From Paracoccus zeaxanthinifaciens ATCC 21588 (GTDB lineage Bacteria > Pseudomonadota > Alphaproteobacteria > Rhodobacterales > Rhodobacteraceae), in contig NZ_ATUJ01000011.1 of assembly GCF_000420145.1 (NCBI RefSeq), forward strand, positions 1 through 64,000: DNA of 64,000 bases, given 5' to 3'. The position numbers were made by a program, and so were the translations under genes. The notes below the pieces were generated by a model. It saw only the letters and a list, made by a program, of their open reading frames with translations, was not told the DNA's origin and did not search any database. Positions 45,591 to 54,428 of the stretch are shown here, in pieces. Every line of letters begins with the position of its first letter. Positions within the stretch are counted from its first letter, which is position 1.

Positions 45591-47525
45591 TCAGAACTTC
45601 ACGCTGGCCGAGAGCGAGATCGTGCGACCCGGCTCGGACTGGCCGAACACGTCGGAATAATCGCCGCCATAGCTCGCACGGTCGATATAGTCCTGGTCGA
45701 ACAGGTTGCCGATCTCGGCGCGGAAGCTGACGTTCTCGTATTGCGCGGGGGCATATTCCGCGAAGACGTCCACGACGGTATACCCCTCGAGGTCGCTGGT
45801 CGCATCGAAGGCGCCGTCCTCGTCGAAGGCATGTTCGACGATGCCGCCGACCTGGATTTCAGGGGTGACGTCCTGCTTGACCTGCAGCGCCAGCATCCGG
45901 CCCGGGATCATGCCCAGATCGCGCAGATAGTAGGTCGTGGTGCCCGAACCGTCGATCTCGACCTCGGTGTCGGTATAGCGGATCGAGGCCGAACCGCCCT
46001 GCCATTCCTGCGAGACGAACAGGCGATAGCCCTCGGTCTTGGCATCGACGACCCCAAGGCCCTTGCGCGCGTTGTTCAGCTTGGTGCTGAACAGGTCGCC
46101 GCCGACGATGGTGCCGCCCTGTTCCCATGCGACGCCCAGCACGGCGTTCTGCGCACGACCCGGCTCCAGGTCGTCATAGGCGCCCGCAGCGGTGTTGTCG
46201 GTCCAGTATTCGTAGGCGGACCCGATCTGCGTGCCCCCGAAGACCGAGCTGTAGGCCCCCGAGAAGGACAGCGCATCGGTCGCGTGCCAGGTGACGCTTG
46301 CGTTGACGCTGGCGCCGTCGCTGTCGATCTGCTGGCCGTTCGCGCCGGTGAACTCGTTCCAGTCATAGCGCAGGCCCGCACCGAAATCGAAGCGGTCGAT
46401 GCTGCCGCGCGCCTGGGTGAAGACGCCCGTGTTGCGGTTGTCCTCGCGGAAGCTGTTCATCTCGCCGCGGAACTGGCCTTCGTAATGGCCGGTGCGGTTC
46501 TGGATATCGACGCCGGTGGTGAATTCGATGCCGTTCCATTCGTTGACGTTCTGCGCCACCGCCGACACGGTCGAGGCCGTCCCGAGGTTGAAGTCCGGAT
46601 CGCTCGTGTCATCGGTCGCCAGATCGAAGGTGTTCACCTCGTTTTCCGACTTGGACAGGCGGAACTCGGGGTTCCACGGACCGCCGTCATCGGCCTTCTT
46701 CAGGCTCAGCGTGCGGCTGGTCTGGATCAGCTCGTAGCGGCGGGGATCGTTGGTGCGACCCAGAATGCCGTCGATATTCGCGCGATAGGGGCGCAGCGCG
46801 TCGTCCTCGATCCGGGTCATGCCGAATTCCGCACGCCAGTCGCCCAGGTCCGCGCCCAGCTTGATCATGCCGCTGTCGAGATCCGCGCCCGTGTTGGCGA
46901 CCTCGTTGCCGGCACCGTCCTCGTAGTCGTCACCGCTGTCGCGGCGCAGGTACAGAAGTGCGTCCACCGGCCCCTGCTTGCCATAGAGCGTCAGCGCGCC
47001 CGTGGCCGTGTTGCCGTTGTCCGAATAGCCCGTCGTGACCTTGCCGCCGAAGGTCTGGCCCGGCTCCAGCAGGTCGATGGCCGATTTCGTGGTATAGGCG
47101 AGGCTGCCCGCCAGCGCATAGGGGCCCGCATCCGCGCCCGCAACGCCCGGATCGACGCGGACGGCCTTCAGCAGGCCCGGATCGATCACGTTCGTGCCCG
47201 TGTGGTGGAACAGGCTGTTGTTCTGGGAAGCCCCGTCCACGGTGACGGCCAGCTGCTGCTGGTCGATGCCGTTGACGAAGACCTGCTCGGTCAGGGCGAT
47301 GCCGCCACCCACCGACACGGCGGGCTCCTCGGCGAAGACGTCGTCCAGGCTGCCGGTCGCGACATCCTCGAGGCGTTCGGCCCCGATCTCGACGCGGCCA
47401 AGTGCGGCCTGTTCCTCGGCGGTCAAGACGATACCTTCCAGCATGACCGGTTCCTGGGCCAGGACGGTCAACGGGAAGCAGGCGCCACAGAGAAGCCCTG
47501 CGGCAAGGCGGCGCGATGCGGCCAT
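45591..47525 (-). CDS. TonB-dependent siderophore receptor
   Basis: From ATG 47525 (GGAGG 5 nt upstream) the protein is 644 aa: a signal peptide with cleavage near TVLAQ, a plug domain (residues about 40-150, including GLLKAVRVDPGVAGADAGPYALAGSLAYTT) and a 22-strand-type barrel ending in LSASVKF with terminal Phe. The N-terminus (VMLEGIVLTAEEQ) holds a poor TonB box. Its place against the asb operon suggests it takes up the ferric form of the siderophore made next door; that is inferred. Confidence 0.88.
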   Translation of the reverse strand: MAASRRLAAGLLCGACFPLTVLAQEPVMLEGIVLTAEEQAALGRVEIGAERLEDVATGSLDDVFAEEPAVSVGGGIALTEQVFVNGIDQQQLAVTVDGASQNNSLFHHTGTNVIDPGLLKAVRVDPGVAGADAGPYALAGSLAYTTKSAIDLLEPGQTFGGKVTTGYSDNGNTATGALTLYGKQGPVDALLYLRRDSGDDYEDGAGNEVANTGADLDSGMIKLGADLGDWRAEFGMTRIEDDALRPYRANIDGILGRTNDPRRYELIQTSRTLSLKKADDGGPWNPEFRLSKSENEVNTFDLATDDTSDPDFNLGTASTVSAVAQNVNEWNGIEFTTGVDIQNRTGHYEGQFRGEMNSFREDNRNTGVFTQARGSIDRFDFGAGLRYDWNEFTGANGQQIDSDGASVNASVTWHATDALSFSGAYSSVFGGTQIGSAYEYWTDNTAAGAYDDLEPGRAQNAVLGVAWEQGGTIVGGDLFSTKLNNARKGLGVVDAKTEGYRLFVSQEWQGGSASIRYTDTEVEIDGSGTTTYYLRDLGMIPGRMLALQVKQDVTPEIQVGGIVEHAFDEDGAFDATSDLEGYTVVDVFAEYAPAQYENVSFRAEIGNLFDQDYIDRASYGGDYSDVFGQSEPGRTISLSASVKF

Positions 47526-47607
47526 GCAATCCTCCAACGGTTCAATTCGCAATGGCTGGCTGCGGAACGGACCGTCGGCTGGCTTCCGGGCTGGCGTTAG
47601 AGGAAAA

Positions 47608-47643
47608 CCGCCCGTCCGCCAAGACGACAGGCGGAACGGGCGG
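47608..47643 (-). terminator. terminator of the LuxR-type response regulator gene
   Basis: CCGCCCGTCCGCC (47608-47620) pairs with GGCGGAACGGGCGG (47630-47643), with one bulge. Read leftward a TTTT run follows. It lies 34 bp after the regulator's stop. Confidence 0.75.
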
Positions 47644-47676
47644 CGATGCGTTGCGGAATTGGCGCAGTAGGTCGGC

Positions 47677-48276
47677 TCAGACGGCGATCATGTCGCGCCC
47701 GCGCAGCGCGGCCTGGGTACGGTTCGCGACCCCCAGCTTGCGGCACAGCGTCTTGACATACAGCTTGATCGTGACCTCCTTCAGGCCCAGATCCTCGGCG
47801 ATGGCGCGGTTCGTCAGGCCGTGGCACAGATGCTCCAGCACCTCGATCTCGCGCGTGCTGAGGCCCAGATCGGTCGCGCGGCGTCGCGTCTCGTCGGCGG
47901 CATAGGGCATGAAGACCTGACCCGCGACGATGAACTGGATCGCGGCCTCCAGCGACTTGGCGGTCAGCGTCTTGGGCAGGAAGCCCCGCGCACCGGCCTC
48001 GATCACCTGCTGGGCGATCAGGGGCGTGGCCGATCCGGTGATGACCCCGACGGGGATGGGCGCCACGCGTTCGACCATGCGCCGCACGCTGTCCACGCCC
48101 TCCATCCCGGGCATGTTCAGGTCCAGCAGCACGATGTCGAAGGCATTGCCCGCGTCCAGCAGGCTCTCGGCCTCGGTCAGGCTGGCGCAGCCGGTCACGC
48201 GGTTCATGCGTTGCCCCAGCCAGGCCGAGATGGTGTCGCGGATCAGGGCGTGATCATCCGCCAGAAGGATCTTCAT
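47677..48276 (-). CDS. NarL/LuxR-family response regulator
   Basis: From ATG 48276 (GAGGGAG upstream) the protein is 199 aa. The receiver domain has phospho-acceptor D52 in IVLLDLNMPGM, acidic D7/D8 and K102 in GFLPKTLT. A LuxR HTH follows (LSTREIEVLEHLCHGLTNRAIAEDLGLKEVTIKLYVKTLCRKL). No cognate kinase is adjacent. It lies upstream of the siderophore receptor on the same strand, but a terminator separates them. Confidence 0.9.
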   Translation of the reverse strand: MKILLADDHALIRDTISAWLGQRMNRVTGCASLTEAESLLDAGNAFDIVLLDLNMPGMEGVDSVRRMVERVAPIPVGVITGSATPLIAQQVIEAGARGFLPKTLTAKSLEAAIQFIVAGQVFMPYAADETRRRATDLGLSTREIEVLEHLCHGLTNRAIAEDLGLKEVTIKLYVKTLCRKLGVANRTQAALRGRDMIAV

Positions 48277-48376
48277 GGGGTTGCTCCCTCTTGGTTCTTC
48301 TACCTCGTCACCATCATAGCGGGCGGGACGCGGCAGACAGATCGCGCAAAGGGTGCAGCGGCATCTCGAAAGTATA

Positions 48377-48404
48377 GGGCCGCGATACCTTCGCATCGCG
48401 GCCC
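48377..48404 (-). terminator. terminator of the redoxin gene
   Basis: A 10-bp perfect stem (GGGCCGCGAT at 48377-48386, ATCGCGGCCC at 48395-48404), 26 bp downstream of the redoxin stop. Read leftward it is followed by only a weak T tract (TATACTTTCG). Confidence 0.55.
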
Positions 48405-48429
48405 CGGTCATCGATCTCGGCGGTCGGCC

Positions 48430-48951
48430 TCAGGCCGTTCCGCGGATGGGATAGCCCTTCTTCAGGATGAACCCCAGGCCCTTCAGCAGGTCGTCCAGCG
48501 TCGGGCGCGCAAAGGGCACGTTCTGGAAATACAGCGAATAGATGCGGCCGTCGGGATAGGTGACCGCGATCCCCGGTTCCGCGAAGCGCGCGGGTTCGCT
48601 GTCCTGCGCCTTGTCGGAAATGAACAGCCCCCATTCGCGGGCCGAGGCCTCGGTCATGGCATGGGCCACGGGCAGGTCGCCCAGGTTCCATTCCGCCTGC
48701 TGGCGGGCAAAGCGGTCGTCGTCATCCATCGAGACGGCGGAGACATCGACGCCAAGCTCGCGGAACTCGGACTGGCGGGCGGCCAGGTCCTCGATCTGGG
48801 TCTTGCAGATCGGGCAATGGACGCCGCGATAGAAGAAGGTCACCGCCATCCTGGCATCGGCGCTTGCGGGGGCGTGGAAGGGCTGGCCCGTGGCGTCCTT
48901 GGCCTCGATCGCGGGGGCCTTGCTGCCGGGCATGGGGGTCTGATGGGTCAT
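48430..48951 (-). CDS. AhpC/TSA-type redoxin (peroxiredoxin-like)
   Basis: A 173-aa thioredoxin-fold protein with an active site FFYRGVHCPICKTQIEDL, where a CxxC pair replaces the single peroxidatic Cys of classic peroxiredoxins. The pattern matches the peroxiredoxin-like group annotated as redoxin or AhpC/TSA. It probably reduces peroxides or disulfides in the cytoplasm, as no signal peptide is present. It is divergent from the dehalogenase gene. Confidence 0.82.
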   Translation of the reverse strand: MTHQTPMPGSKAPAIEAKDATGQPFHAPASADARMAVTFFYRGVHCPICKTQIEDLAARQSEFRELGVDVSAVSMDDDDRFARQQAEWNLGDLPVAHAMTEASAREWGLFISDKAQDSEPARFAEPGIAVTYPDGRIYSLYFQNVPFARPTLDDLLKGLGFILKKGYPIRGTA

Positions 48952-49043
48952 GTCGCCTCCTCTGGCTTGTGATCGGCGGACGGCTGGTAATGCCGCACCG
49001 CCGGGTGCAGGCTGCCCCCGATCGAAACACCGGAGGTCATGCC

Positions 49044-49730
49044 ATGTCCGAACGCCCCGTCCTCGTCTTCGACGTGAACGAAACGCTGTTGGATCTTGAA
49101 ACGCTGTCGCCCGTCTTCGACCGGATCTTCGGCGATCCGGCGATCATGCGGGACTGGTTCGCGCAGCTGGTGCTGTATTCCCAATCGCTGACGCTGGCCG
49201 GGATCGAGGGCGATTTCGCCCAGCTTGCGGGCGGCGTGCTGCGCATGATGGGCCGCATCCGCGGCACGGCCATCGTCGATGACGACGTGACCGCGCTGCG
49301 CCACGCCATCGCGAACATGCCCGCCCATCCCGACGCGACCGAGGCCCTGTCGCTGCTGCGCGACCGGGGGTTCCGGATGGTGACGCTGACGAACTCGCCG
49401 CCCTCGGACGGGCCGGATGCGCTGACCCGCGCGGGGCTGGCCGATTTCTTCGAGCACCGCTTCAGCGTCCAGCCCACGGGCCGCTTCAAGCCCGCGCCCG
49501 AAACCTATCGCATGGTGGCCGACCGCCTTGGCACGGATTGCAGCAGGCTGTGCCTTGTCGCCTGCCATGTCTGGGACACGTTGGGCATGCAGGCGCTTGG
49601 GGGATACGGCGCGCTGGTCACGCATGGCGCGAATGCCCCCCTGCCGGTCGAGGGCGTGCCCCAGCCCGACCCCGTGCGCCCTACGCTGACGCAACTGGCA
49701 CAGGCCATCGCGGATCGCTGGCCGGGCTGA
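49044..49730 (+). CDS. haloacid dehalogenase, type II (HAD superfamily)
   Basis: A 228-aa HAD hydrolase, close to L-2-haloacid dehalogenases (220-230 aa). The nucleophile motif is VFDVNETLLD, and later motifs are LTNSPPSDG, GRFKPAPETYRMVADRLG (Lys) and CHVWDTLGMQALG. CGGAGG lies 7 nt before the ATG. The type II assignment follows the family; activity on haloacids is inferred. It is divergent from the redoxin gene with 92 bp between starts. Confidence 0.85.
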   Translation: MSERPVLVFDVNETLLDLETLSPVFDRIFGDPAIMRDWFAQLVLYSQSLTLAGIEGDFAQLAGGVLRMMGRIRGTAIVDDDVTALRHAIANMPAHPDATEALSLLRDRGFRMVTLTNSPPSDGPDALTRAGLADFFEHRFSVQPTGRFKPAPETYRMVADRLGTDCSRLCLVACHVWDTLGMQALGGYGALVTHGANAPLPVEGVPQPDPVRPTLTQLAQAIADRWPG

Positions 49731-49780
49731 TCGCAGGGTCCGGGGGTGGGTCATCATGGCCTTCGGGCGAAGCTGCTGCA

Positions 49781-49810
49781 TTGATTTGAGAACGAGCGTT
49801 CTGCTAGGCT
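49781..49810 (+). promoter_or_regulatory. tetR promoter with palindromic operator
   Basis: A perfect palindrome, AGAACG-AG-CGTTCT at 49789-49802, sits between a possible -35 (TTGATT, 49781) and -10 (TAGGCT, 49805) with an 18-bp spacer. It lies just ahead of the TetR gene, the classic place for autorepression. Confidence 0.55.
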
Positions 49811-49816
49811 GGTTCC

Positions 49817-50434
49817 ATGCAGACAACCTCCCCGAATGCCGGACGCCCGCGCCGGACCGATCCGGATGACGCGCTGGAATCCGCGATGCGGATCTTCTGG
49901 GCGCATGGCTATGAGGGGGCCTCGGTCGGGCGGCTGTCGCGGGGGATGGGCGTGCCGCGTGCGGGGATCTACCGCGATCACGGCTGCAAGCGCGGGCTGT
50001 TCCTCGCCTCGCTGGACCGATACGGCGCGACCCGCGTGCCGCCGCTGATGGCGGCCTTCGACGGCGACGCGCCACCGGCAAGGGCGCTGCGCGATTTCCT
50101 TGGCCGCGTGATCGAACTGGGCACGACCGATCCCGACACGCCCGGCTGCCTGATATCCTGCGTGCTGGCCGATGCCGCAGGCAGCGACGAGGCCTTCCGG
50201 ACCGAATTCCGCAGGCGCCTGGACGCGATGGACCGCGCAATCGCTGACCGCCTGCGCGCGATGCCGCGCGATGCGCTGGCAGCCGCGCCGGATGCGCTGG
50301 CCCCGCTGGTCGGGGCGACGGCGCGCGGGCTGATGCTGCGCGCCCGTGCGGGCGATCCGGCGGCGGAACTTCTGCCCTTGGCGGCGACCGCATCGCGGAT
50401 ATGGTGTAACGATCCGGCTGTCCGGCACGAATAG
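49817..50434 (+). CDS. TetR-family transcriptional regulator
   Basis: A 205-aa regulator. The N-terminal HTH (ALESAMRIFWAHGYEGASVGRLSRGMGVPRAGIYRDHGCKRGLF) is TetR-like with an unusual recognition segment, and the C-terminal helical domain (LGTTDPDTPGCLISCVLADAAG) matches the YxaF/AcuR-like group. It probably represses itself and perhaps the flavin-oxidoreductase operon beginning 36 bp downstream. Confidence 0.85.
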   Translation: MQTTSPNAGRPRRTDPDDALESAMRIFWAHGYEGASVGRLSRGMGVPRAGIYRDHGCKRGLFLASLDRYGATRVPPLMAAFDGDAPPARALRDFLGRVIELGTTDPDTPGCLISCVLADAAGSDEAFRTEFRRRLDAMDRAIADRLRAMPRDALAAAPDALAPLVGATARGLMLRARAGDPAAELLPLAATASRIWCNDPAVRHE

Positions 50435-50470
50435 CAGGCGATACCTGCAACAAGAGGAACGATCGCGCCC

Positions 50471-52621
50471 ATGTCACGCCCCCTGATCTTCGCCGCCCTT
50501 GCCGTGGGCGTCATCGCCGCAGCCTTCCTCGTGCCGGGCGACCTGCTGACGCTGGACGGCATCCGCAGCCAGCTGGATCGCGTGCAGACGCTGCGCGAGA
50601 CCAGCCCCGTCGCCGTCGTCGCGGGCTTCTTCCTGGCCTATGTCGCGGTCACCGCGCTGTCGCTGCCGCTGGCCGTGTGGCTGACGCTGGCCGCGGGCGC
50701 GCTGTTCGGCTTCTGGCAGGGGCTGGTGATCGTGTCCTTCGCCTCGACCATCGGGGCGTCCATCGCCTTTCTCGTGGCGCGGCACCTGCTGCGCGACTGG
50801 GTCCGCGCGCGCTTCGGCGACCGCCTGCGCCGGATCGAGGACGGGCTGGAGCGTGACGGCGCCTTCTACCTGTTTTCCCTGCGGCTGATTCCGGTCCTGC
50901 CCTTCGTGGCGGTCAACCTGCTGATGGCGCTGACGCCGATGCGCCTGCGCACCTTCGCGGGCGTCAGCCAGCTGGGCATGCTGGCGGGCACCGCCGTCTA
51001 CGTCAACGCGGGCACGCAGCTTGCCAGCCTGGACAGCCTGTCGGGCATCGTCTCGCCGCGGATCCTCGCGTCCTTCGCGGCGCTGGCGGTCTTTCCCTGG
51101 ATCGCCAAGGCCATCGTGGGCATCGTGCGCCGCCGCAAGCAGAACGGCCAGTGGACGAAACCGAAATCCTTCGACCGCAACCTGATCGTCATCGGCGGCG
51201 GCAGCGCGGGCCTCGTGACGGCCTATATCGCCGCCGCGACCAAGGCCAAGGTCACCCTGATCGAGGCGAACGAGATGGGCGGCGACTGCCTGAACACCGG
51301 CTGCGTGCCCTCGAAATCGCTGATCCGCAGCGCCGCCGTCGCGCGCACGATGCGCCGCGCCGATGGCTATGGTATCGCGCCCGTGGAACCGCAGGTCGAT
51401 TTCCGCGCCGTGATGGAGCGCGTCCACGGTGCCATCGCCACCATCGCGCCCCATGACAGCGTCGAACGCTATGAAGGGCTGGGCGTCGAGGTCCTGCAGG
51501 GCCGCGGTCGCCTGACCGACCCCTGGACGGTCGAGATCGCGATGAACGACGGCTCGACCCGCAAGCTGACCTCGCGCGCGATCGTCATCGCGACGGGGGC
51601 CAGCCCGATCGTCCCGCCCGTTCCGGGCCTTCGCGAAGCGGGGGTGCTGACCTCGGACACGATGTGGGGCGCGCTGCGCGACCGCGACCGGGTGCCCGCG
51701 CGCATGGCCATCCTGGGCGGCGGACCCATCGGGACGGAACTGGCGCAGGCCTTCGGCCGCCTTGGCGCGCAGGTCTTCCAGGTCGAGATGTCCGACCGCA
51801 TCCTGGGCCGAGAGGACCCCGAGGTGTCCGAGCTGGTGACCGCCGCGCTGCAGGATGACGGGATCGAGGTGCTGACCGGCCACAAGGCCGTCGGCGCGGG
51901 CCGTGACGATGACGGCCCCTGGCTGGAGGTCGAGGGCCCCGACGGCACCCGCACCCTGCGCGTGGACGAGATCGTCGCCGCCACGGGCCGCGCCGCCAAC
52001 CTTAAGGGCATCGGCCTCGAGGAGCTGGGCATCGGCACGGATCGCACGGTGGACACGAACGAATACCTGCAGACGATCCATCCCAACATCCTGGCCGCGG
52101 GCGACGTGGCGGGCCCCTGGCAGTTCACCCATACCGCCAGCCACCAGGCGTACTATGCTGCGGTGAACGGGCTGTTCGGCGACATCCGCGCCTCGCGCGT
52201 GGACGACCGGGTGATCCCCTGGGCCACCTTCACCGACCCCGAGATCGCGCGCCTTGGCCTGTCGGAAACCGAGGCCCGCGACCAGGGAGTCCCCTACGAG
52301 GTCACGCGCTTCGACCTGTCGGGGTCCGACCGCGCCATCGCGGACGGCGCGACCAAGGGCTTCGTCAAGGTGCTGACCCGCAAGGGCAGCGACAAGATCA
52401 TCGGTGCGACCATCGCGGGCGTCCATGCGGGCGACCTGATGGCGGAATTCGTGCTGGCGATGAAGCACGGGCTGGGCCTGTCCAAGATCCTGGGCACGAT
52501 CCACATCTATCCCACCTTGGCCGAGGCGAACAAATCCGTCGCCGGTCAATGGCGCCGCGCCCATGTGAACCCGCGCCTGACCGACATCGCCCGCCGTTTC
52601 CACGACTGGAGGCGCGGATGA
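50471..52621 (+). CDS. TVP38/TMEM64 membrane domain fused to FAD-dependent disulfide reductase
   Basis: A 716-aa two-part protein. Residues 1-220 form a VTT/TVP38 membrane domain (AAGALFGFWQGLVIVSFASTIGASIAFLVAR and FYLFSLRLIPVLPFVAVNLLMAL). Residues about 235-716 are a class I pyridine nucleotide-disulfide oxidoreductase with LIVIGGGSAGL, redox pair in GGDCLNTGCVPSKSL, ILGGGPIGTELAQ and dimer-interface IHIYPTLAEANKS, similar to mercuric reductase without the merA metal-binding domain. Many proteobacteria carry this fusion. The following genes overlap it, forming one operon with the transporter. Confidence 0.9.
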   Translation: MSRPLIFAALAVGVIAAAFLVPGDLLTLDGIRSQLDRVQTLRETSPVAVVAGFFLAYVAVTALSLPLAVWLTLAAGALFGFWQGLVIVSFASTIGASIAFLVARHLLRDWVRARFGDRLRRIEDGLERDGAFYLFSLRLIPVLPFVAVNLLMALTPMRLRTFAGVSQLGMLAGTAVYVNAGTQLASLDSLSGIVSPRILASFAALAVFPWIAKAIVGIVRRRKQNGQWTKPKSFDRNLIVIGGGSAGLVTAYIAAATKAKVTLIEANEMGGDCLNTGCVPSKSLIRSAAVARTMRRADGYGIAPVEPQVDFRAVMERVHGAIATIAPHDSVERYEGLGVEVLQGRGRLTDPWTVEIAMNDGSTRKLTSRAIVIATGASPIVPPVPGLREAGVLTSDTMWGALRDRDRVPARMAILGGGPIGTELAQAFGRLGAQVFQVEMSDRILGREDPEVSELVTAALQDDGIEVLTGHKAVGAGRDDDGPWLEVEGPDGTRTLRVDEIVAATGRAANLKGIGLEELGIGTDRTVDTNEYLQTIHPNILAAGDVAGPWQFTHTASHQAYYAAVNGLFGDIRASRVDDRVIPWATFTDPEIARLGLSETEARDQGVPYEVTRFDLSGSDRAIADGATKGFVKVLTRKGSDKIIGATIAGVHAGDLMAEFVLAMKHGLGLSKILGTIHIYPTLAEANKSVAGQWRRAHVNPRLTDIARRFHDWRRG

Positions 52622-53241
52622 TCGACGCCCTGATCCTGCCCGCGCAACGCAGCGCCTTGGCTCCGGCCGCGCGATACCTGTCCGCGCGGGGGATCGGGGC
52701 CGACCAGCTGACGGTGGCGGGCTTCGCCATCGGCTTTCTGGGCTTCGTGGCGCTGGCCTTCGGGTTCTGCCTGATCGGGCTGGCGCTGATCGTGGCGAAC
52801 CGGCTGATGGACGGGCTGGACGGCGCGGTCGCGCGCATCCAGGGGCCGACCGACCGAGGCGCCTTCCTGGATATCGCGATGGACTTCCTGTTCTACGCGC
52901 TGGTCCCCTTGGGCTTCGCGATCCACGACCCGGCGGCGAACGCCCTGCCCGCCGCCCTGCTGATCGCGGCCTTCGTGGGGACGGGGTCGTCCTTCCTGGC
53001 CTTTGCCGCCATCGCCGCCAAGCGCGGGCAGGCCGCCGCCGCCTTTCCGTCCAAGGGCATCTACTATCTGGGCGGCCTGACCGAGGGGTTCGAGACGATC
53101 GCGCTGTTCGTGCTGATCTGCATCTTCCCGCAGGCCTTCCCCTTCCTTGCCGTGCTGTTCGCCGCCGCATGTGCCGTCACGACGGCCCTTCGCTGGCACC
53201 AAGGCTGGACCGCCTTCGCCCCCGACAACAGGAGCCGCTGA
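52618..53241 (+). CDS. CDP-alcohol phosphatidyltransferase (YnjF-like)
   Basis: A 207-aa membrane enzyme. The CDP-OH-P motif is clear: DGLDGAVARIQGPTDRGAFLDIAMD, fitting DG-x2-AR-x8-G-x3-D-x3-D. About five or six membrane helices surround it. It joins a CDP-linked group to an alcohol in lipid synthesis; the exact alcohol is unknown. ATGA overlaps with the genes on both sides tie it to the ABC transporter, as ynjF is placed in E. coli. Confidence 0.88.
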   Translation: MIDALILPAQRSALAPAARYLSARGIGADQLTVAGFAIGFLGFVALAFGFCLIGLALIVANRLMDGLDGAVARIQGPTDRGAFLDIAMDFLFYALVPLGFAIHDPAANALPAALLIAAFVGTGSSFLAFAAIAAKRGQAAAAFPSKGIYYLGGLTEGFETIALFVLICIFPQAFPFLAVLFAAACAVTTALRWHQGWTAFAPDNRSR

Positions 53242-54428
53242 TGCACCGTCGATCCCTTCTTGCCCTGGCCCTTGCGGCCCTTGCCACGCCCGCGATGGCG
53301 GATTGGACCGACACGCTGCAAGCCGCGCGCGGGCAGACCGTCTACTGGAACGCATGGGGCGGCGATCAGCGCACCAACGATTTCATCCGGTGGGTCGGCC
53401 AGCAGACCGAGGAACGCTTCGGGGTCGAGGTCGTGCACGTGAAGCTGACCGACACCGCCGAGGCCGTGACCCGCGTCCTGTCCGAGAAGTCGGCCGGCCG
53501 CACCGAGGGCGGCTCGGTCGATCTGATCTGGATCAACGGGCCGAACTTCCTGTCGATGAAGGAACAGGACCTGCTGCACGGTCCCTTCGCGGGCGACCTG
53601 CCGAACGCGCGCTTCCTGGACCTGTCCGAGGGCGCGCCCGCCGCGCTGGACTTCACCACCCCCGTCGACGGGATGGAGAGCGCGTGGCGCCTGGCCCGCT
53701 TCGTCTTCATCCGCGATGCCGACCGCGTGCCCGAACCGCCTGTCGACATGGCGGGCTTCGTCGATTGGGCCGCCGCCAATCCGGGCCGGATGACGCATCC
53801 CGACCCCGCGAACTTCATGGGCGCGACCTTCCTCAAGCAGGCGCTGCTGGAACTGGCCCCCGACCCGCGGGCGCTGAAGGCGCCGGTAACCGACGCGGCC
53901 TATGCCGCGCAGACCGCGCCGCTGTGGGACTGGTACGACGCGCTGCGCCCCAACCTGTGGCGCGGCGGCGAGGCGTTCCCCGAAAACGAATCCGTTCAGC
54001 AGCAGCTTCTGGCCGACGGAGAGATCGACATTGCCATGTCCTTCGACCCCGCCGCAGCCGCAGCCCAGGTCGAACAGGGCCTGCTGCCCGAAACCGCGCG
54101 GGTCTTCGTGCCGGATGCCGGGTCCATCGGCAATGTCAGCTTCGTCGCGATCCCCTTCAACGCCGCCAACCGCGAAGGGGCCGAGGTCGTGGCCGACTTC
54201 CTGCTGGCCCCCGAAACGCAGGCGAGGATGCAGAACATCGAGGTGCTCGGCTCGTTCTCGGTCCTCGATCCCGAACGGCTGGACGCCGAGGCGCAGGCCC
54301 GGTTCGAGGCCCTGCCCACCGCCCCTGCCCTGCCCACGCTGGCCGAGCTGGGCCCGACGCTGCCCGAACCGCATGCCAGCTGGATGACGCGCCTGACCGA
54401 AGACTGGGCGGATCGCCACACCAGATGA
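53241..54428 (+). CDS. ABC transporter substrate-binding protein (YnjB-like)
   Basis: A 395-aa periplasmic binding protein with a signal peptide (SLLALALAALATPAMA, cleavage before DW) and motifs VYWNAWGGDQRTNDFIRWV, LIWINGPNFLSMKE and PFNAANREGAEVVADFLL. These match the YnjB group of extracellular solute-binding proteins, related to thiamine and spermidine binders. The ligand is unknown. The start shares its first base with the previous stop. Confidence 0.88.
   Translation: MHRRSLLALALAALATPAMADWTDTLQAARGQTVYWNAWGGDQRTNDFIRWVGQQTEERFGVEVVHVKLTDTAEAVTRVLSEKSAGRTEGGSVDLIWINGPNFLSMKEQDLLHGPFAGDLPNARFLDLSEGAPAALDFTTPVDGMESAWRLARFVFIRDADRVPEPPVDMAGFVDWAAANPGRMTHPDPANFMGATFLKQALLELAPDPRALKAPVTDAAYAAQTAPLWDWYDALRPNLWRGGEAFPENESVQQQLLADGEIDIAMSFDPAAAAAQVEQGLLPETARVFVPDAGSIGNVSFVAIPFNAANREGAEVVADFLLAPETQARMQNIEVLGSFSVLDPERLDAEAQARFEALPTAPALPTLAELGPTLPEPHASWMTRLTEDWADRHTR

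Noticed and set aside
50471..52621. A mercury resistance gene (merA)
   Set aside because: The N-terminal metal-binding domain and C-terminal Cys pair of MerA are missing, the N-terminus is a TVP38 membrane domain, and no merR/merT/merP is nearby.
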